DNA of 64,000 bases, taken from positions 4,898,001 to 4,962,000 of the forward strand of contig NC_060254.1 in the NCBI RefSeq assembly GCF_921293095.1. The letters run 5' to 3'. Of the stretch, positions 1-12,400 are shown piece by piece. The DNA comes from Ischnura elegans (lineage: Eukaryota; Arthropoda; Insecta; Odonata; Coenagrionidae). How positions within the stretch are numbered: the first letter of the stretch is position 1; each line of letters opens with the position of its first letter. Both the position numbers and the translations under genes were made by a program. Below the pieces are notes generated by a model. That model was not told the origin of the DNA. It was given only the letters and a program-made list of their open reading frames with translations, and did no database searches.

Positions 1-346
1 CTTTCTACTTGATCCATCACCTCACTGTTGAACGTAAAATTATTTTTAATAAAGAAAATATCGCGGAAATAATTGCGAAACGTTATGTGACGTAATTTAT
101 CGATCCTACTTACCCTGGCGAATTGAATATATTCCTCAATAAATTGATCACACTTTCAATGCTGAGTGGCTGGATTTCGATCAAATGCAGTAATGCCGGT
201 GCTTTTGGTTTAAAGTCGTCGATTATTGCACCTTTTCAGAAACAAATGCATCACCTACAGTGCAACCTCGATATAACGACACCCCACGGTGCACTAATAA
301 ACACTCGCTATAGCGAATTGTCGCTTTACCGGAGGTGGAGCAAATA

Positions 347-2170
347 CCGTATATCTCCGAATATAGTCCCCCCTTTTTTTCCAAAAATGGCCACGGAAAA
401 GTAAGGGGGGGGACTATAATCGAGTGTAATCCAATTTAGCATACTAAAGGTGACCATAAAGTAATAAATAACGGCATAATGGCTAATGTTCTCGTAGTCT
501 TTCTATTTGAGTATATTTATGAGGATTATAATCGGAGTTATTAGTAAATACTGCCACGTTTTACCGGAAATTAAGACAATTTTTACCACAAATGTTGTAC
601 AGATACGATTATTCCGATTCAAATAGCATATCGAATATGCGTTTTCACGGAATCCATCGGGTAGCCGCTAATTTTTCTTGGAAAAGTATTGTTAGAATAA
701 TTCAATCGACACTGATCACTTAATGACGCAAAACAGTAAATAATTAAAATGAAAACTAAACACACACTATCATTACATTAATCGAACACTAGAATTGAAT
801 CAATAGTATATGTACCCGTCACTCATTTAATAACTACACGATTTAAATAATTGCGAAAAATAAACAGATAAAGTGAACCCGATTTAGCATTTCTTTGCGT
901 CCGTAGCTACTATACGTCCGTGCGGTTCGTGTTTACAACCACTGCCTTTACCGCCTTCATAGAACAAGAATGCGCAATAGGTGATGCATTTGTTTCTGAA
1001 AAGGCACAATAATCGACGACTTTAAACCAGAAGCGCCGGCATTTCTGCATTTGATCGAAATACAGCGACTCAGCATCGAAAGTGTAATCAATTTATTGAG
1101 GAATATCTTCAATTCGTCAGGGTAAATAGGATCGATAAATTACGTCGCATAACGTTTCGCAATTATTTCTGCGATATTTTCTTTATTAAAAATAATTTTA
1201 CGTTCAACAGTGGATAAAGTAGAAAGATGAGAATCAATCTTGCCGCAGATTAGAGGCCTTCAAAGACGGAGTTTCGATGCCAATTTAAAAATAGCCGTTG
1301 CAGAATACGCCGTAAATCATAGTATTTACAGCGCTAGCAAAGCGCTAATACATCGCGGAAGTCATTTCGGGGGTCTCGATGCGGCAGATTCAAAGAATTA
1401 GAGGAAAATATCGTCGAATTTGTGCGCAAATGCAGAGCAGAAGCTCTTTGTGTAACTTATGCAATGATTCGCGACGAGGCATTGAAAATTGATATAATTT
1501 TTTTTCAGTTTTAATGTTTGTTGGAAAAAGTTTATTTCTTAATTTTATTACTTTGATATTTGTAAGTCCTGTAGTTTAATTGTTTTGCTTAGCAGGCATT
1601 TGATAGCAATATTTTTATAATATTTATAATTTATTTAACACAATTTTATTTAGATTTCCTAAATTCTTCAGGTCACTTGGATTTGTGATGACTTGATGGG
1701 TGTGTTACACTGGATCTAAGGAAGTTTCAGGGCCAAATGCAATACTGTTTATGGGCTTTAAGTTAAAGCTTATATATTGACATTGTCTGTAGTCATTTGG
1801 AAATCAAAAATATTAATAATTTGTGAAGGTTTAAAAAATACAATAGCCTTGGATACTTAAAAAAATTTCTCATTTCTTCATTACATCTGGTTAAGGAACT
1901 ATAAATTACTGATACATGCAATGGATCACAACGTGTTTTAGGTATAGTTATTTTGTTGTGATGGAAAATATGCGAACAGATTTGTTCTTAATCTTCACAG
2001 AAAATAATAGTTTTTATCGAATCTAGAATCTTAACTTGCTAACCACAGAAAAATTGCCTTCCTTTACATTTTAAAATTTTTCCCAAAACTGAGGTCTCAA
2101 AATTGGGGGGGGGGGACTATTTTCGGGGGGGGACTATATTCGGGGGGGGACTATATTCGGAGATATACGG
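347..2170 (+). mobile_element. element X, 1.82 kb, TA-flanked pogo-like, inserted in P
   Basis: Terminal repeats CCGTATATCTCCGAATATAG (347) and its inverse ending 2170, TA at 345-346 and 2171-2172. Both ends carry G/C-run blocks (about 365-372, 407-413 and 2106-2157). A decayed reading frame around 1255-1490 resembles the DNA-binding part of pogo transposases (RRSFDANLKIAVAEYA early, later AEALCVTYAMIRDEALKI with a frame break), so X derives from an autonomous pogo-type element. Confidence 0.85.
1250..1495 (+). pseudogene. pogo-like transposase N-terminal remnant inside X
   Basis: Translation of the plus strand gives RRSFDANLKIAVAEYAVNHS, the first helix-turn-helix pattern of pogo/Tigger transposases. 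In a shifted frame, KELEENIVEFVRKCRAEALC then VTYAMIRDEALKI matches the second CENP-B-type helix region. At least one frameshift separates them and nothing of the DDE catalytic domain follows. The call rests on motif recognition, not a search. Confidence 0.6.
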
Positions 2171-3333
2171 TAATAGCCAATATACCTGTTGCGAACAGAT
2201 ATACAGGAACAGGAGTGGTGCGGTGACAGATAAACGTAAGCATAAATCCAGACGAAAGGCGATGTTTTTTTTGAATCACTTAATTTCCTTACTCAAATAA
2301 CGACTAACTATTCAAACAATTTATAAACGTCGCACTGAATAAAAATCATGCAAAGCATTGTTTCGTCAATCATTATATTTATCGAACGACAGTTTACCAC
2401 ATAAATTTGAGACTGAGCACTCCATTAACTTCATTTCTAAGAGATCGCTAGCAGTTACAGAGGTTAAGGAGTCTTGATGAAAGTCTTCCGGCGGTGAAAC
2501 CCTCGCTATGGTGAGAGCCAACACCGAAAGGGTCTCGTAAAAACGAATTTTTAACACGCTTATTATAGGGTCAATTGACGGTGCATCGGCTATCTCTCGT
2601 AATAACGGGGGTGTCGCTATAGCCCGTACTCGCTTTAACGAGGTTTCACTGTATTGCGCATTCTTGTTCTGTGAAAGCGGTAGAGGCAGTGGTTGTAAAC
2701 ACGAACCGCACGGACGTATAGCAGCTACGGACGCAATGAAATGCTAAATCGTCACGAAAGGTTCACTTTATCTGTTTATTTTTTGCAATTATTTAAATCG
2801 CGTAACTATTAAATGAGCGACGGGTACATATACTATTGATTCAATTCCAGTGTTCGATTGATGTAATGATAGTGTGTGTTTAGTTTTCATTTTAATTATT
2901 TACTGTTTTGCGTCATTAAGTGATCAGTGTCGATTGAATTATTCTAACAATACTTTTCCAAGAAAAATTAACGGCTACCCGATGGATTCCATGAAAACGC
3001 ATATTCGATATGCTATTTGAATCGGAAGAATCGTATCTTTACAACATTTGTGGTAAAAATTGTCTAAATTTCCGGTAAAACGTGGCAGTATTTACTAATA
3101 TCTCCGATTATAATCCTCATAAATATACTCAAATAGAAAGACTACGAGAACATTAGCCTTTATGCCGTTATTTATAACTTTATGGTCACCTTTAGTATGC
3201 TAAACTGGATTACACTCGATTATAGTCCCCCCCCCTTACTTTTCCGCGGCCATTTTCGGAAAAAAAGGGGGGACTATATTCGGAGATATACGGTATACCC
3301 CATCGAGCCAACTATGTACACACACACTTACAC

Positions 3334-3496
3334 CTCTCAAAATTGACAGCTGAGGACCATAGAGTTCTTGCAGCATCAGGTGAGACGTGCTGAGCGTTTG
3401 GCTCACATTCTTGCCAGCTGAACTCCCACCATCTTTATCCTTGATGGAGCAGTAGCCATCAATGGCAGCCTGATAATTTTTCTCCTCAAATTTCAC
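3334..3496 (-). CDS. dsRNA-binding protein, exon 5 (degenerate third dsRBD-like domain)
   Basis: Acceptor ATGGCAG lies at 3503-3497, and the exon opens in phase 0 with VKFEEKNYQAAIDGYCS. Then come SSAGKNVSQTLSTSHLMLQE and LYGPQLSILR. The alternation of strands followed by a helix ending LQELYG resembles the back half of a dsRBD, but the usual G-SKK-A-K signature is replaced by AGKNVSQT. The 3' donor is ambiguous: GTGTAAG after 3334, or GTAAGTG after 3332. No following exon was found between here and base 1, where transposon sequence begins 38 bp past the donor. Confidence 0.75.
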
Positions 3497-6400
3497 CTGC
3501 CATAATAAAAATAAAAGTAATGATAACCAAGGAAAAGACCATCGTCCAGAAAGTCACTGAGGAATAAAACATCAGGTTCACACTCATTCCAACAGCACAA
3601 CTGAATAAATAGCATAACAGAATAACATGACTTGAATAGAATAGCAAGAAAAATGTGGACAGATATGAAAGCACGTCACCCAAACTCTCCAATTGCAAGG
3701 TACATAACGTACATAAGAAACGTACATAAAACGAGGAAGAGGCAGGAGAGAATTAACATTAATCTTCACAATAAACACATTGAAAAACTTAGAAATTACG
3801 TCAGCAGACTCCCGATTATCCGGCTACGGTTTATCCGGGTTCCGGATTATCCGTACATGTTTTCACTCTCGCTCAATTCTTCTGCGATCTTTATAAAAAA
3901 ATAAAACTGAACATAAAATCACCAGAATCACTCCATTATAATATGTACTAGGATACACTGCAGTCATTATTTCCCTTCGTAAAACGGAAGCAATCAGACC
4001 CAAGCTGCATTCACGGGAGCACCGTGTTCCTGTTTTCCAAGCCTCACAGAGTATGACCGCACTCCATGATCACGGACACATGTCCCGCAGCAGTTGCAAC
4101 GCGGGCAACTTGTGCGAGACACGACTACGTCGCATGGTGCCTGACAGTGTAGTTTCCGACGTCGAGCAGTGGTTTTGAAGCATTCGTGCAAACCACTTTT
4201 CTGTATCCGTGATCACACAGCCACGGATGTGTGGTTTTCGAAACCAGGCCTTAGATGGAGCATTAATAATACGAGTAAAACCATGTTATCGCCACTAAAA
4301 AGACCACGAACTGGCAAAGAAAGCTCTCAATGAGTCCGTTAAGCACTCTTAAATAACAGAATAACTGCATAAATAATAATATATTGTTTGTTTTACGTAA
4401 ATTGTGAACACTACAAAACATTTAAGAGAAAGTTTTGATTATCCGTGTTTTCCGATTATTAGTGCCGTCCCTCCCCATCACATCATTAGCCCATTCGGAT
4501 CATCGGGAGTGTATTAGGAAACAGCTGTATGGAATGTTTTCTACATCTTCCTTCATCAAAAATGTATGGACACCTTACAGTCAAATACCTGATTGAAACT
4601 GATGGTGCAATAGCAGCCATACTAGACAGGCTTATCAGCACAAAAAATCATGGAAAATTTATAATGAAGGATATAATCACATAACAAAATGTGAAACAAT
4701 TGAGCATATAATCGCGTTACGCACACTGAAATTTTTTCAGGTACAAAAAGGTCACTCCTTCAAAATATTTTTCATTCTTTCCTACTCGTCAGCTTCATAA
4801 TACGATCCTCTGAACATATGAAACCTCCCAAGATATTGCCGATGTGATCATCTTTTTTGACAATGAGTCAGTCAGTGTTTGCAGTTTTTTATACATCGAT
4901 ATACAAGGTGAGACTGAGCAATAGCCGTTTATCTGTAGATATTTCTTAAACTATCTTACTACTAATGCTAAAATTCAGGCAATTGGTACATTTTCAATTG
5001 CTTATAAGGGTACCAAACGAGCCATACTAGGAAGGAATCTGAGTGAGCCCAGATGAGAGGTTGAGCTAACATGGATTGCCACAGTGATACCGTATAAGCG
5101 TGTGTAAGAGGCGCACCCCTATTTTGAGCATCAAAGCTATGAAGAAAAAAAATTTTGCAACATTTTTTAATACTATCCCGCGGTGTTGCAGACGTATATT
5201 CGATAACTGTCGAAATTCCAGTACGCCTGGAATTTCGACAGTTATCGAATTTTCCTCTTTCAATATTAATTGAAAGAGGAAATTTTGATAACTGCGGCGG
5301 TAATAGTGGCATAAGAGAGAGTAGAAAGAGTTTCGATCCTCTCTTAGCATACGCCGTTGCTCTACGATGCTTGTCCTATTCACGAACAATTTTGTTTAAA
5401 TGCTCTCGCAGGATTACTGCAATAGAATTGCAGCCGTGAAAATTTTAAGGCAATACACGACAGGCACATAGCATGAACCTTCCCAAGAGCTTGGACAACA
5501 ATCGGGGCAATCTCAGCGCCATAGGATAATAACCACGTCGTAAATTTAACGGAACCACACTCGGCCCTCCATCAGCCAATGCCTCTGCCGTTTTTTTTCC
5601 TTTCCGAGACCCCACAGGAAAATAGGAAAACATCAAGTTACAGGGGAACAATCGAAACGTGTTTCATCCCTTCCCCGTCTCACCAACTGACCTTGATCGA
5701 TCTCCCAGTTTATGGAGGCCAAAAGGCCAAAGGTGAGTCATCTACTGAGCCTGAAGATACCTCGATAGCTTTCAATAATTGAATGACACTCACGAGGTTC
5801 AAAAAAAGAAAGAGATCTAACGCGACGCATATCTGACAGAATTTAAGTTTTTTAAGCTCTAATTGTTTGACACAAAGATTTATAGTTACAACAAGACTAC
5901 TAATATTCAAAATACAGGCGGTCCTCGACTTTCGTACACTCGACTTTCGTACAATTCGCACTTTCGTACGTCCAAAATTGACACCTTTTACTCGACTTTC
6001 GTACGCTAAATTCGGACTTTCGGATGCTGGTCTGTAATTTTTTTTAAAATTCCCGCTATGTTTATTGCGCATCCCAACATTCAATTGTTTCAAATTGCAG
6101 TATCGGCAGTATATGCGAACAATATGAACGTATATAATGAAGGGAATTGTTGGTAATTGACTCTGATCTAGGTGATTTATTTGGGAGAGAGACTGCCTGC
6201 TATAGGCTCCTTTATCAAGAGAAGAGGAAAGCCTTCATTGAAGATATTTTTCAAAAGAAGTTGACTAGACATCATCGAATAGCTTTCAATAAAACTAGTA
6301 AGACCTTCTTTCTAATTGTGTTTTTTCGTTTGAGTGCTGTTTAATTCATGTAAACCTTCAGCAACGATATTGCACGACATATCACCCGAATTCCGTTTGT

Positions 6401-9400
6401 CTTTCGTCTTCTTTGAATAACATGCGGAACATACGCGATCACGAATGTCACCTGCCAAACATCGAATTTTGGTGTAAAAATTAAAAGGTATCCAGAGTGC
6501 GGGTTCAACGAATACATTTTTTTATGCTACTTGATACGTCCTTTTATTTATAGTGGACGTAATAAGTGGAATGTCAACTTAAACGCCAAGAGGAAGTTTC
6601 ACTCGATAGCCAACGGAGTTCTTGTTTTTTAAACTTATATTTGCATTTTCTGCGTATTTTCGAAATAAATTATATGATTTGAGGAGTTTTATTAATATAT
6701 TATTCAAATTAAGTCAATTGAAATGAATTCCGTGAAAAAAAAGTTTTAATACGTAAATTCCGCTCTTTTGGAACGTAACCCCTAATTAGTATGGAAGTCA
6801 ATGGTTCGACTTTCGTACAAGTTTTCGGGAACGCATTGTGTACGAAAGTCGGGGACCGCCTGTAGTCCAAACAGGACAATTTCGGAAGAAACAAGAGTAG
6901 CATAAGCGCATTCAAACAAGACGAGACGGACTGGAAACTTCAGGCAACGCAAACTGCGTATATCATATTGCTGCGCCTTCGCCCCTTTGCTTTGAAGACA
7001 ACGACGTCACATGCAAGATCGGACGTGTTCTTCCCGTGCTCCTTCGCTCATAGCCTCGTAGCTTGATATACGGAGGGGAGGGAGCACACGCGCTCCTTCC
7101 CCTCCGTATTTCGTTGCTTGCTTCGAAGACAGAGGGATCGCGCTCCTTCCCCTGGACCTCTCCTTCCGCGCTCCTCACTTATAAGCATTCCTGATTTCTT
7201 CCATCCACAATTTAGTCCAACAATGAACACACTCGTTCAAATTTTTTAAAGCGCAGGTTTAGATACCAATATAATTTTCAGTTGCAATAATCCTCATATT
7301 AGCGTCTGCAGATGATTTTTGAAAAATCATGTGCTCAGCGTAATGGCAAGACTGACTGAATGGCTGACTATTAACCAGGTATGTCCTTCAACACTACGCG
7401 TTTCTCTACGTTTGATAAGCGATTACTATGTGCAGTATAAATGCCGTGGGATGCCCACTCGTGCCAGTAAATTTTGCGTGCCCTCCGGAGCGAAAAACCC
7501 TGCGCGATCTTCCATGTTCACCTCTGGGGTACCGACGTGACGGCGTAATGCTTACAAGAAATTCAAACAGGAGCATTTTAAAAATACGTTACTAAGGGAG
7601 TAACTCCCCTGCCTGCCGCTTGTTTTTGACCTAGGGTTTCAGATGACCGACTCACACTGAAAACCAAGGCCACTCAGTTCCCCTTAGACTTGCGACCGGT
7701 GAAGGGGAGGGGGGGGAAGATAAGAAGTTTGTGTAAGAGGCGAACCCTCATTTTCGGCTGCAATTTCTGGGATAAAAGGTGCGCCTCTTACACGCACTTA
7801 TACGGTATTTCGTTTAATTTGACTGTACAGCAAAATATACTTCTAGTGCAACAATACACCCCCGCAATACGAAGTGGGGAATGGAAGTGAATAACCGTGA
7901 AAAGCTATTGCATACAACTCAATCACACATACAGACATGATTTGGAGTGAAATAATTAATGAATGCCATTTCAAGCTCCCAAGTATGTTTGCAAAGGCAG
8001 TGCTTAATTTCAATGTTCCCCTACTCGGGTAGTCATCCCACCACAGGGATGGAATACATTCTCCATTTATTTTTCATTTTTAGCAAGTGTCATAGCGAAG
8101 GAAACATTCATGAACAGGAAAGAGAGCATCATTACGTATGAGTAAAAAGAAAAGTCTAGCGAAGGGAGCACAGCACAATTCAGAGCCAAAGCATGGTCTA
8201 CACTTGGGAAGGAGGAAAGGAAAAGACCTGAGGGATTTGGGTACAGGGGAGAACTGAGACGATGATGCGGACGAAGATTGACCACAAAGTGCTGGACATG
8301 GGGGTGAGGAGAGAAAGCTTATGATACGGAGGAGATGGAAGGGGTGGATGTAGGGAGTACTGAGTGGGGAGGGGATGTTGAAAACAGCGTTAGATTAGGG
8401 GAGAGTGTTAGACAAGCAAGAAAGGGGAAGAAAGAGATTAGGATTAATTGCTGGAATGAAATAAAGTAGGCCTCGTAGAGAAGCGGAGAGGGAAGTCGAA
8501 CTTGGGATGGGACTTGCCACGCTATTCTCATATTGATCCATGTTGTACAGTAGACTCTCGTTAATATGAACATCGTTATTACAATGTTCTCGTTATTACG
8601 AAGCAAGTCGTTGGTCCCGACGAAAAGGCCTACCCAATCTAATGTAAAATAAAAATTAATAAGAAATCTTCATTATTTTGAAAATACGAATCTGATCCGG
8701 TCCTGGCAATTACAAAATGAACTTTATTACGAAGTTCCACTAGTAGTAGGCAACGGCATTTAGGTGGAAATAGACTACGCTACTTTATCATCATTGCACT
8801 ACATTTAAATTCTCCTTGTGCATTGTGCCCAAGAGCGTCAATTATGGTACTTCATTCAGTAGGAGATATGTACTTCAGTATGCACGCAACATCAGATACT
8901 AAGCTTCATTCCTGTGGAATTATGGTGACCCACTCATTAATGCTCGCAAATTGGACGTCCAGTTAGTCCTCTTCCTACGCACATTGGATTTATGAACTTT
9001 CAGAGATATGACGTTTAAAAAAATTCAAGAGTGCCCAAAATTTAAAATTTGGTGCCTATTGAGTTTGCCGATGCGACACGACATGATGTACAGGAACTCG
9101 CACTTTGGGCTGCACAAAGTATCATTTAATCTGGTTTGAAGTCAGGAACTGTTCAGCGCTTCGCCCGTTCTTTCTTCCCGCACAAAGCGAATTTTTTCGG
9201 CACCGGCTACATTGCAAGCTAGATCAGTTAGTCACAATCGTGAGTTAACGCACGATTGTGATGCAGTGTTGCATTCTGCAAGATCTCTCGATGCCTTGTA
9301 TAGGTTTATCAACTTAAAGAGCAAGGTCTCGGAACGCATCTTCTTCGTATATCGAGGACTTGTGCATAATTTAATCGCGTACATTACACACTTGACTCTG

Positions 9401-12400
9401 AAGATTATAAGTTTAGGAGATTGAAGAGACAAGAAATTTTGACAAAGTATGTTTTTTTTTATTCGATGATTCCTAAAAGAAACATTCATACGAACTTCGT
9501 TATTACGAACCTCTGCTTTTTCAGTCCCGTGAATGTCGTAATAACGAGAGTCTTCTGTAGTCTACATAAAATGGAATAGCTAGAATACTTTACTAGATAA
9601 CCGAGTATCAGATAAAAATTTAATAAATTTGAGTCATCTAAACTATTTAATTGAGTGGCACAATAGGTATGGAGACCAGTAAAAAGGATGCACTAACCTT
9701 CTCAGCTTGCTTCACCGTTCTCGTCTCACTGATCAAAGGTGAGGCCATGGCCAGATGTTCCCTTATCTTGTCAATCATCAGCTTGGCAGAAATTTGTTTG
9801 GCTTGCTTTTTTGTGCGAGCCTTCCCTGGAAGCAAAATCATAATTCCATGACTTTTACACTCAAACATCATCATCATAACAAACATCCGTTCCACAAAAC
9901 ACCTCTGCACAGCAAATATACATCATGGCCCCAATCACCCTCTCATGAACCACACCTCTTCCCAAAAAGCATTTCTGTGCATAAAAATTAATTGGTGGCA
10001 CACACAAGATTTTTCACCTGTTTAGAACAAAATACATAGCAAGATTTGGTCACTGACATTCCCAATTATGCCATCACAGAGCACAATGCCGAAGAGTAGC
10101 TAAAGAAATATGAAACGAACGATATGATACATTAATGCGAACAACCTTATTACCAAGTTTTCATTATTAGTACAGTCTGAACAAAGTATCAATTAATCCA
10201 TCATGAATTTAAGAACTGTTCAGCATTTCACCCATTTTTCCTTCCCCACTGATGGCAAATTTTTTTCGGCTCCAGCCACGTCGCACGAGCAGCTAGATCA
10301 GTTTGTCACCATCATGAGTCTATGCAAAATTGTATTGCAGTGTTGCATTATGCAGGTTAACCAAACTTTTCAATGCCTTGCATAGGTTAATCCATTTATG
10401 AACAAGGTCTCGGAACAGACTTTGTGCGAAATTCAGTCGTCTAATTTTAAACACTTGGCTCTTAAGCTATTCCGCAGTGCAACTATAAGTACGGGATATT
10501 AAAGAGACAAGGAATTTTGGCACAGTATGTTTCTTTGAGATGATTCCTGAAAGAATCATAATTACAAACTCCATTATTACGCACCTATGGTTATCGGTCC
10601 CACGAACTTTGTAACAAAGAAAGTCTCCTATAATTCCTTTTTCATTCCTGTGATTTGAATGGTGTTGAAGGCCATTAAAAATGCACATATCCAGGAAAAA
10701 ACATTTGAATTTTTTTCATGGGAATTTTGGAAAAATTCCTCACTTTAGCTGCTGCTTGTTGCAATGTAGCTTGATTTAACTCACTCCCAATAATTGGCCA
10801 GGACATATGAGCCAAAATATTTTCTGTACAGCAAACAATGAGTTTTTATTGCCTTAGAATTAGTAAGCTATACAGCAAACACTTCCATGCAAAAAGAAAT
10901 TTTTAGTCCCGAAAAGTCTGTTTTAAAGATATACTACTGTATAAGCCCGTGTAAGAGGCACACCTTTGAGGCAAGTGATTTATGGCCTGTGGCATCTCGG
11001 AAAGGAAAAAAAATCAGAGGCATTGGCTGATGGAGGGCCGAGTGTGGTTCCATGAAATACGGCACTGAGATTCCCCCAATTGTCGCTCAATCTCTTGGGA
11101 AGATTCAAGCTATGTGCCTGCCAAGTTTTGCCTTAAAAATTTCCACCGCTGCAATACTCCTAAGAAGGTGTTTAAACAAAATTGTTCGTGAGTAGGACAA
11201 GCATGGTAGAGCAACGACGTATGCAAAGAGAGGATAGGAACTCTTTCTAATCCCTCTAATGGGACATTGCAATCATGAAAGCAATGATTTAAAATTTCGG
11301 ATTCATATTGAATTTCCGACCATACCTAGTAAGCATCATAAGGTTAAGACTATAAGTGAATACCTACTTATCACCGAGAGCCATACGTATCATGAAAATT
11401 AGGCTGAAAAAATACCGCGAAAATTTTTAGTACTGAAAGAGGAAATTTTGATAACTGTCGAAAGTCCAGGCATACGTCTGCAACACAAACGATAACACAA
11501 CAACGATAGGATAAAAAAATGCCGCAAATTTTTTTTTCTTCAGCTCCGACGCTCAAAATATGGGTGCGTCTCTTACATGCACTTATACAGTAACAGAATC
11601 ATACTGAATAACTCAACACACTGCTGCATTTTAAGCATGCTGGAGAGCTATCAGATGTGCAAAAAATACACCTGCAGACTGCAGTTGATGACTTGACAGC
11701 TTGTCATGGCATTTTGTGCATTTGATCACAATTTTTCATTGTTTCTTGTACTCTAGGGATGCGTTCCAAATCACACATCATGTGCATCGATGTGGGCATG
11801 CATAGAGCATATTTTGAGGTTCCGGAAGCATCAATTCACATTGGCTAACATCAGAAATTCTTGATGCAGTTGATGCAAAGGCAAGAACGGGCACTGCCCA
11901 TAAAATTGTGATGGTGTCTTTGGAGTTAGCATAGGATGTTTATATTGTGCTCCTAAAGTTTTAGGAAAGAGTTGAAAGAGTTATAGTTATTAGTTTTTGA
12001 TATAATTAGTCCATCTATAATTGAAAATTGGGAATTCTATATCGATGCGTTGAAGTGAGCATGTAAGTAACTTGTTTACGCCCATTCTTAATTTCACAGG
12101 TAGCAAAGAATGCAATATACAATCTATAATTTAACTCATTGAAATGCAAGCGTGGTAGTTTTAACCAAAATTTTGCTTATATACACTGAATTGTGGAAAT
12201 TTCCAACACTTAAATGTTGTATTGCAAAAATATTAGTTTACTAGGGAGTGTTTAGCGGTGTGGTCAGAATTATAAATTGGCTCCAAGTTGTATGTATTAG
12301 GGAGTGGTTATAACATAATACATACAGTAAACTCTCGATTATACGAAGCAGGATTTTACGAAGTTTTCGATTATACGAAGTGATATTGCGGTCCAGCGAA

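Larger units (their letters stand above)
258..2651 (+). mobile_element. element P, TA-flanked pogo/Tc1-mariner-like, itself split by element X
   Basis: Terminal inverted repeats CAGTGCAACCTCG (258) and CAGTGAAACCTCG (read on minus from 2651). TA lies at both flanks (256-257 and 2652-2653). Removing the 1.8 kb X insertion leaves about 568 bp, too short for a transposase, so P is non-autonomous. The host sequence on both sides is element X', and the joined X' matches the uninterrupted X exactly at the TA. Confidence 0.85.
1..3293 (-). mobile_element. element X' (pogo-like family X), interrupted by element P, runs off window left
   Basis: The right end is CCGTATATCTCCGAATATAG (read on minus, ending at 3293) next to a TA at 3294-3295. 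X' continues leftward to 2654, stops at a TA, and resumes at 257 down to base 1. Both parts are inverted, near-identical copies of the X element at 347-2170: 2654-3293 mirrors 347-975, and 1-257 mirrors about 978-1235. The interruption is element P. Confidence 0.85.

Noticed and set aside
2366..2557. 63-codon minus-strand frame as a downstream exon of the dsRNA-binding protein
   Set aside because: It lies inside element P and shows no resemblance to the family. No splice acceptor in the right phase was evident.
5710..6093. 127-codon minus-strand open frame
   Set aside because: It crosses the junction of elements C and Q, so it cannot be an old gene.
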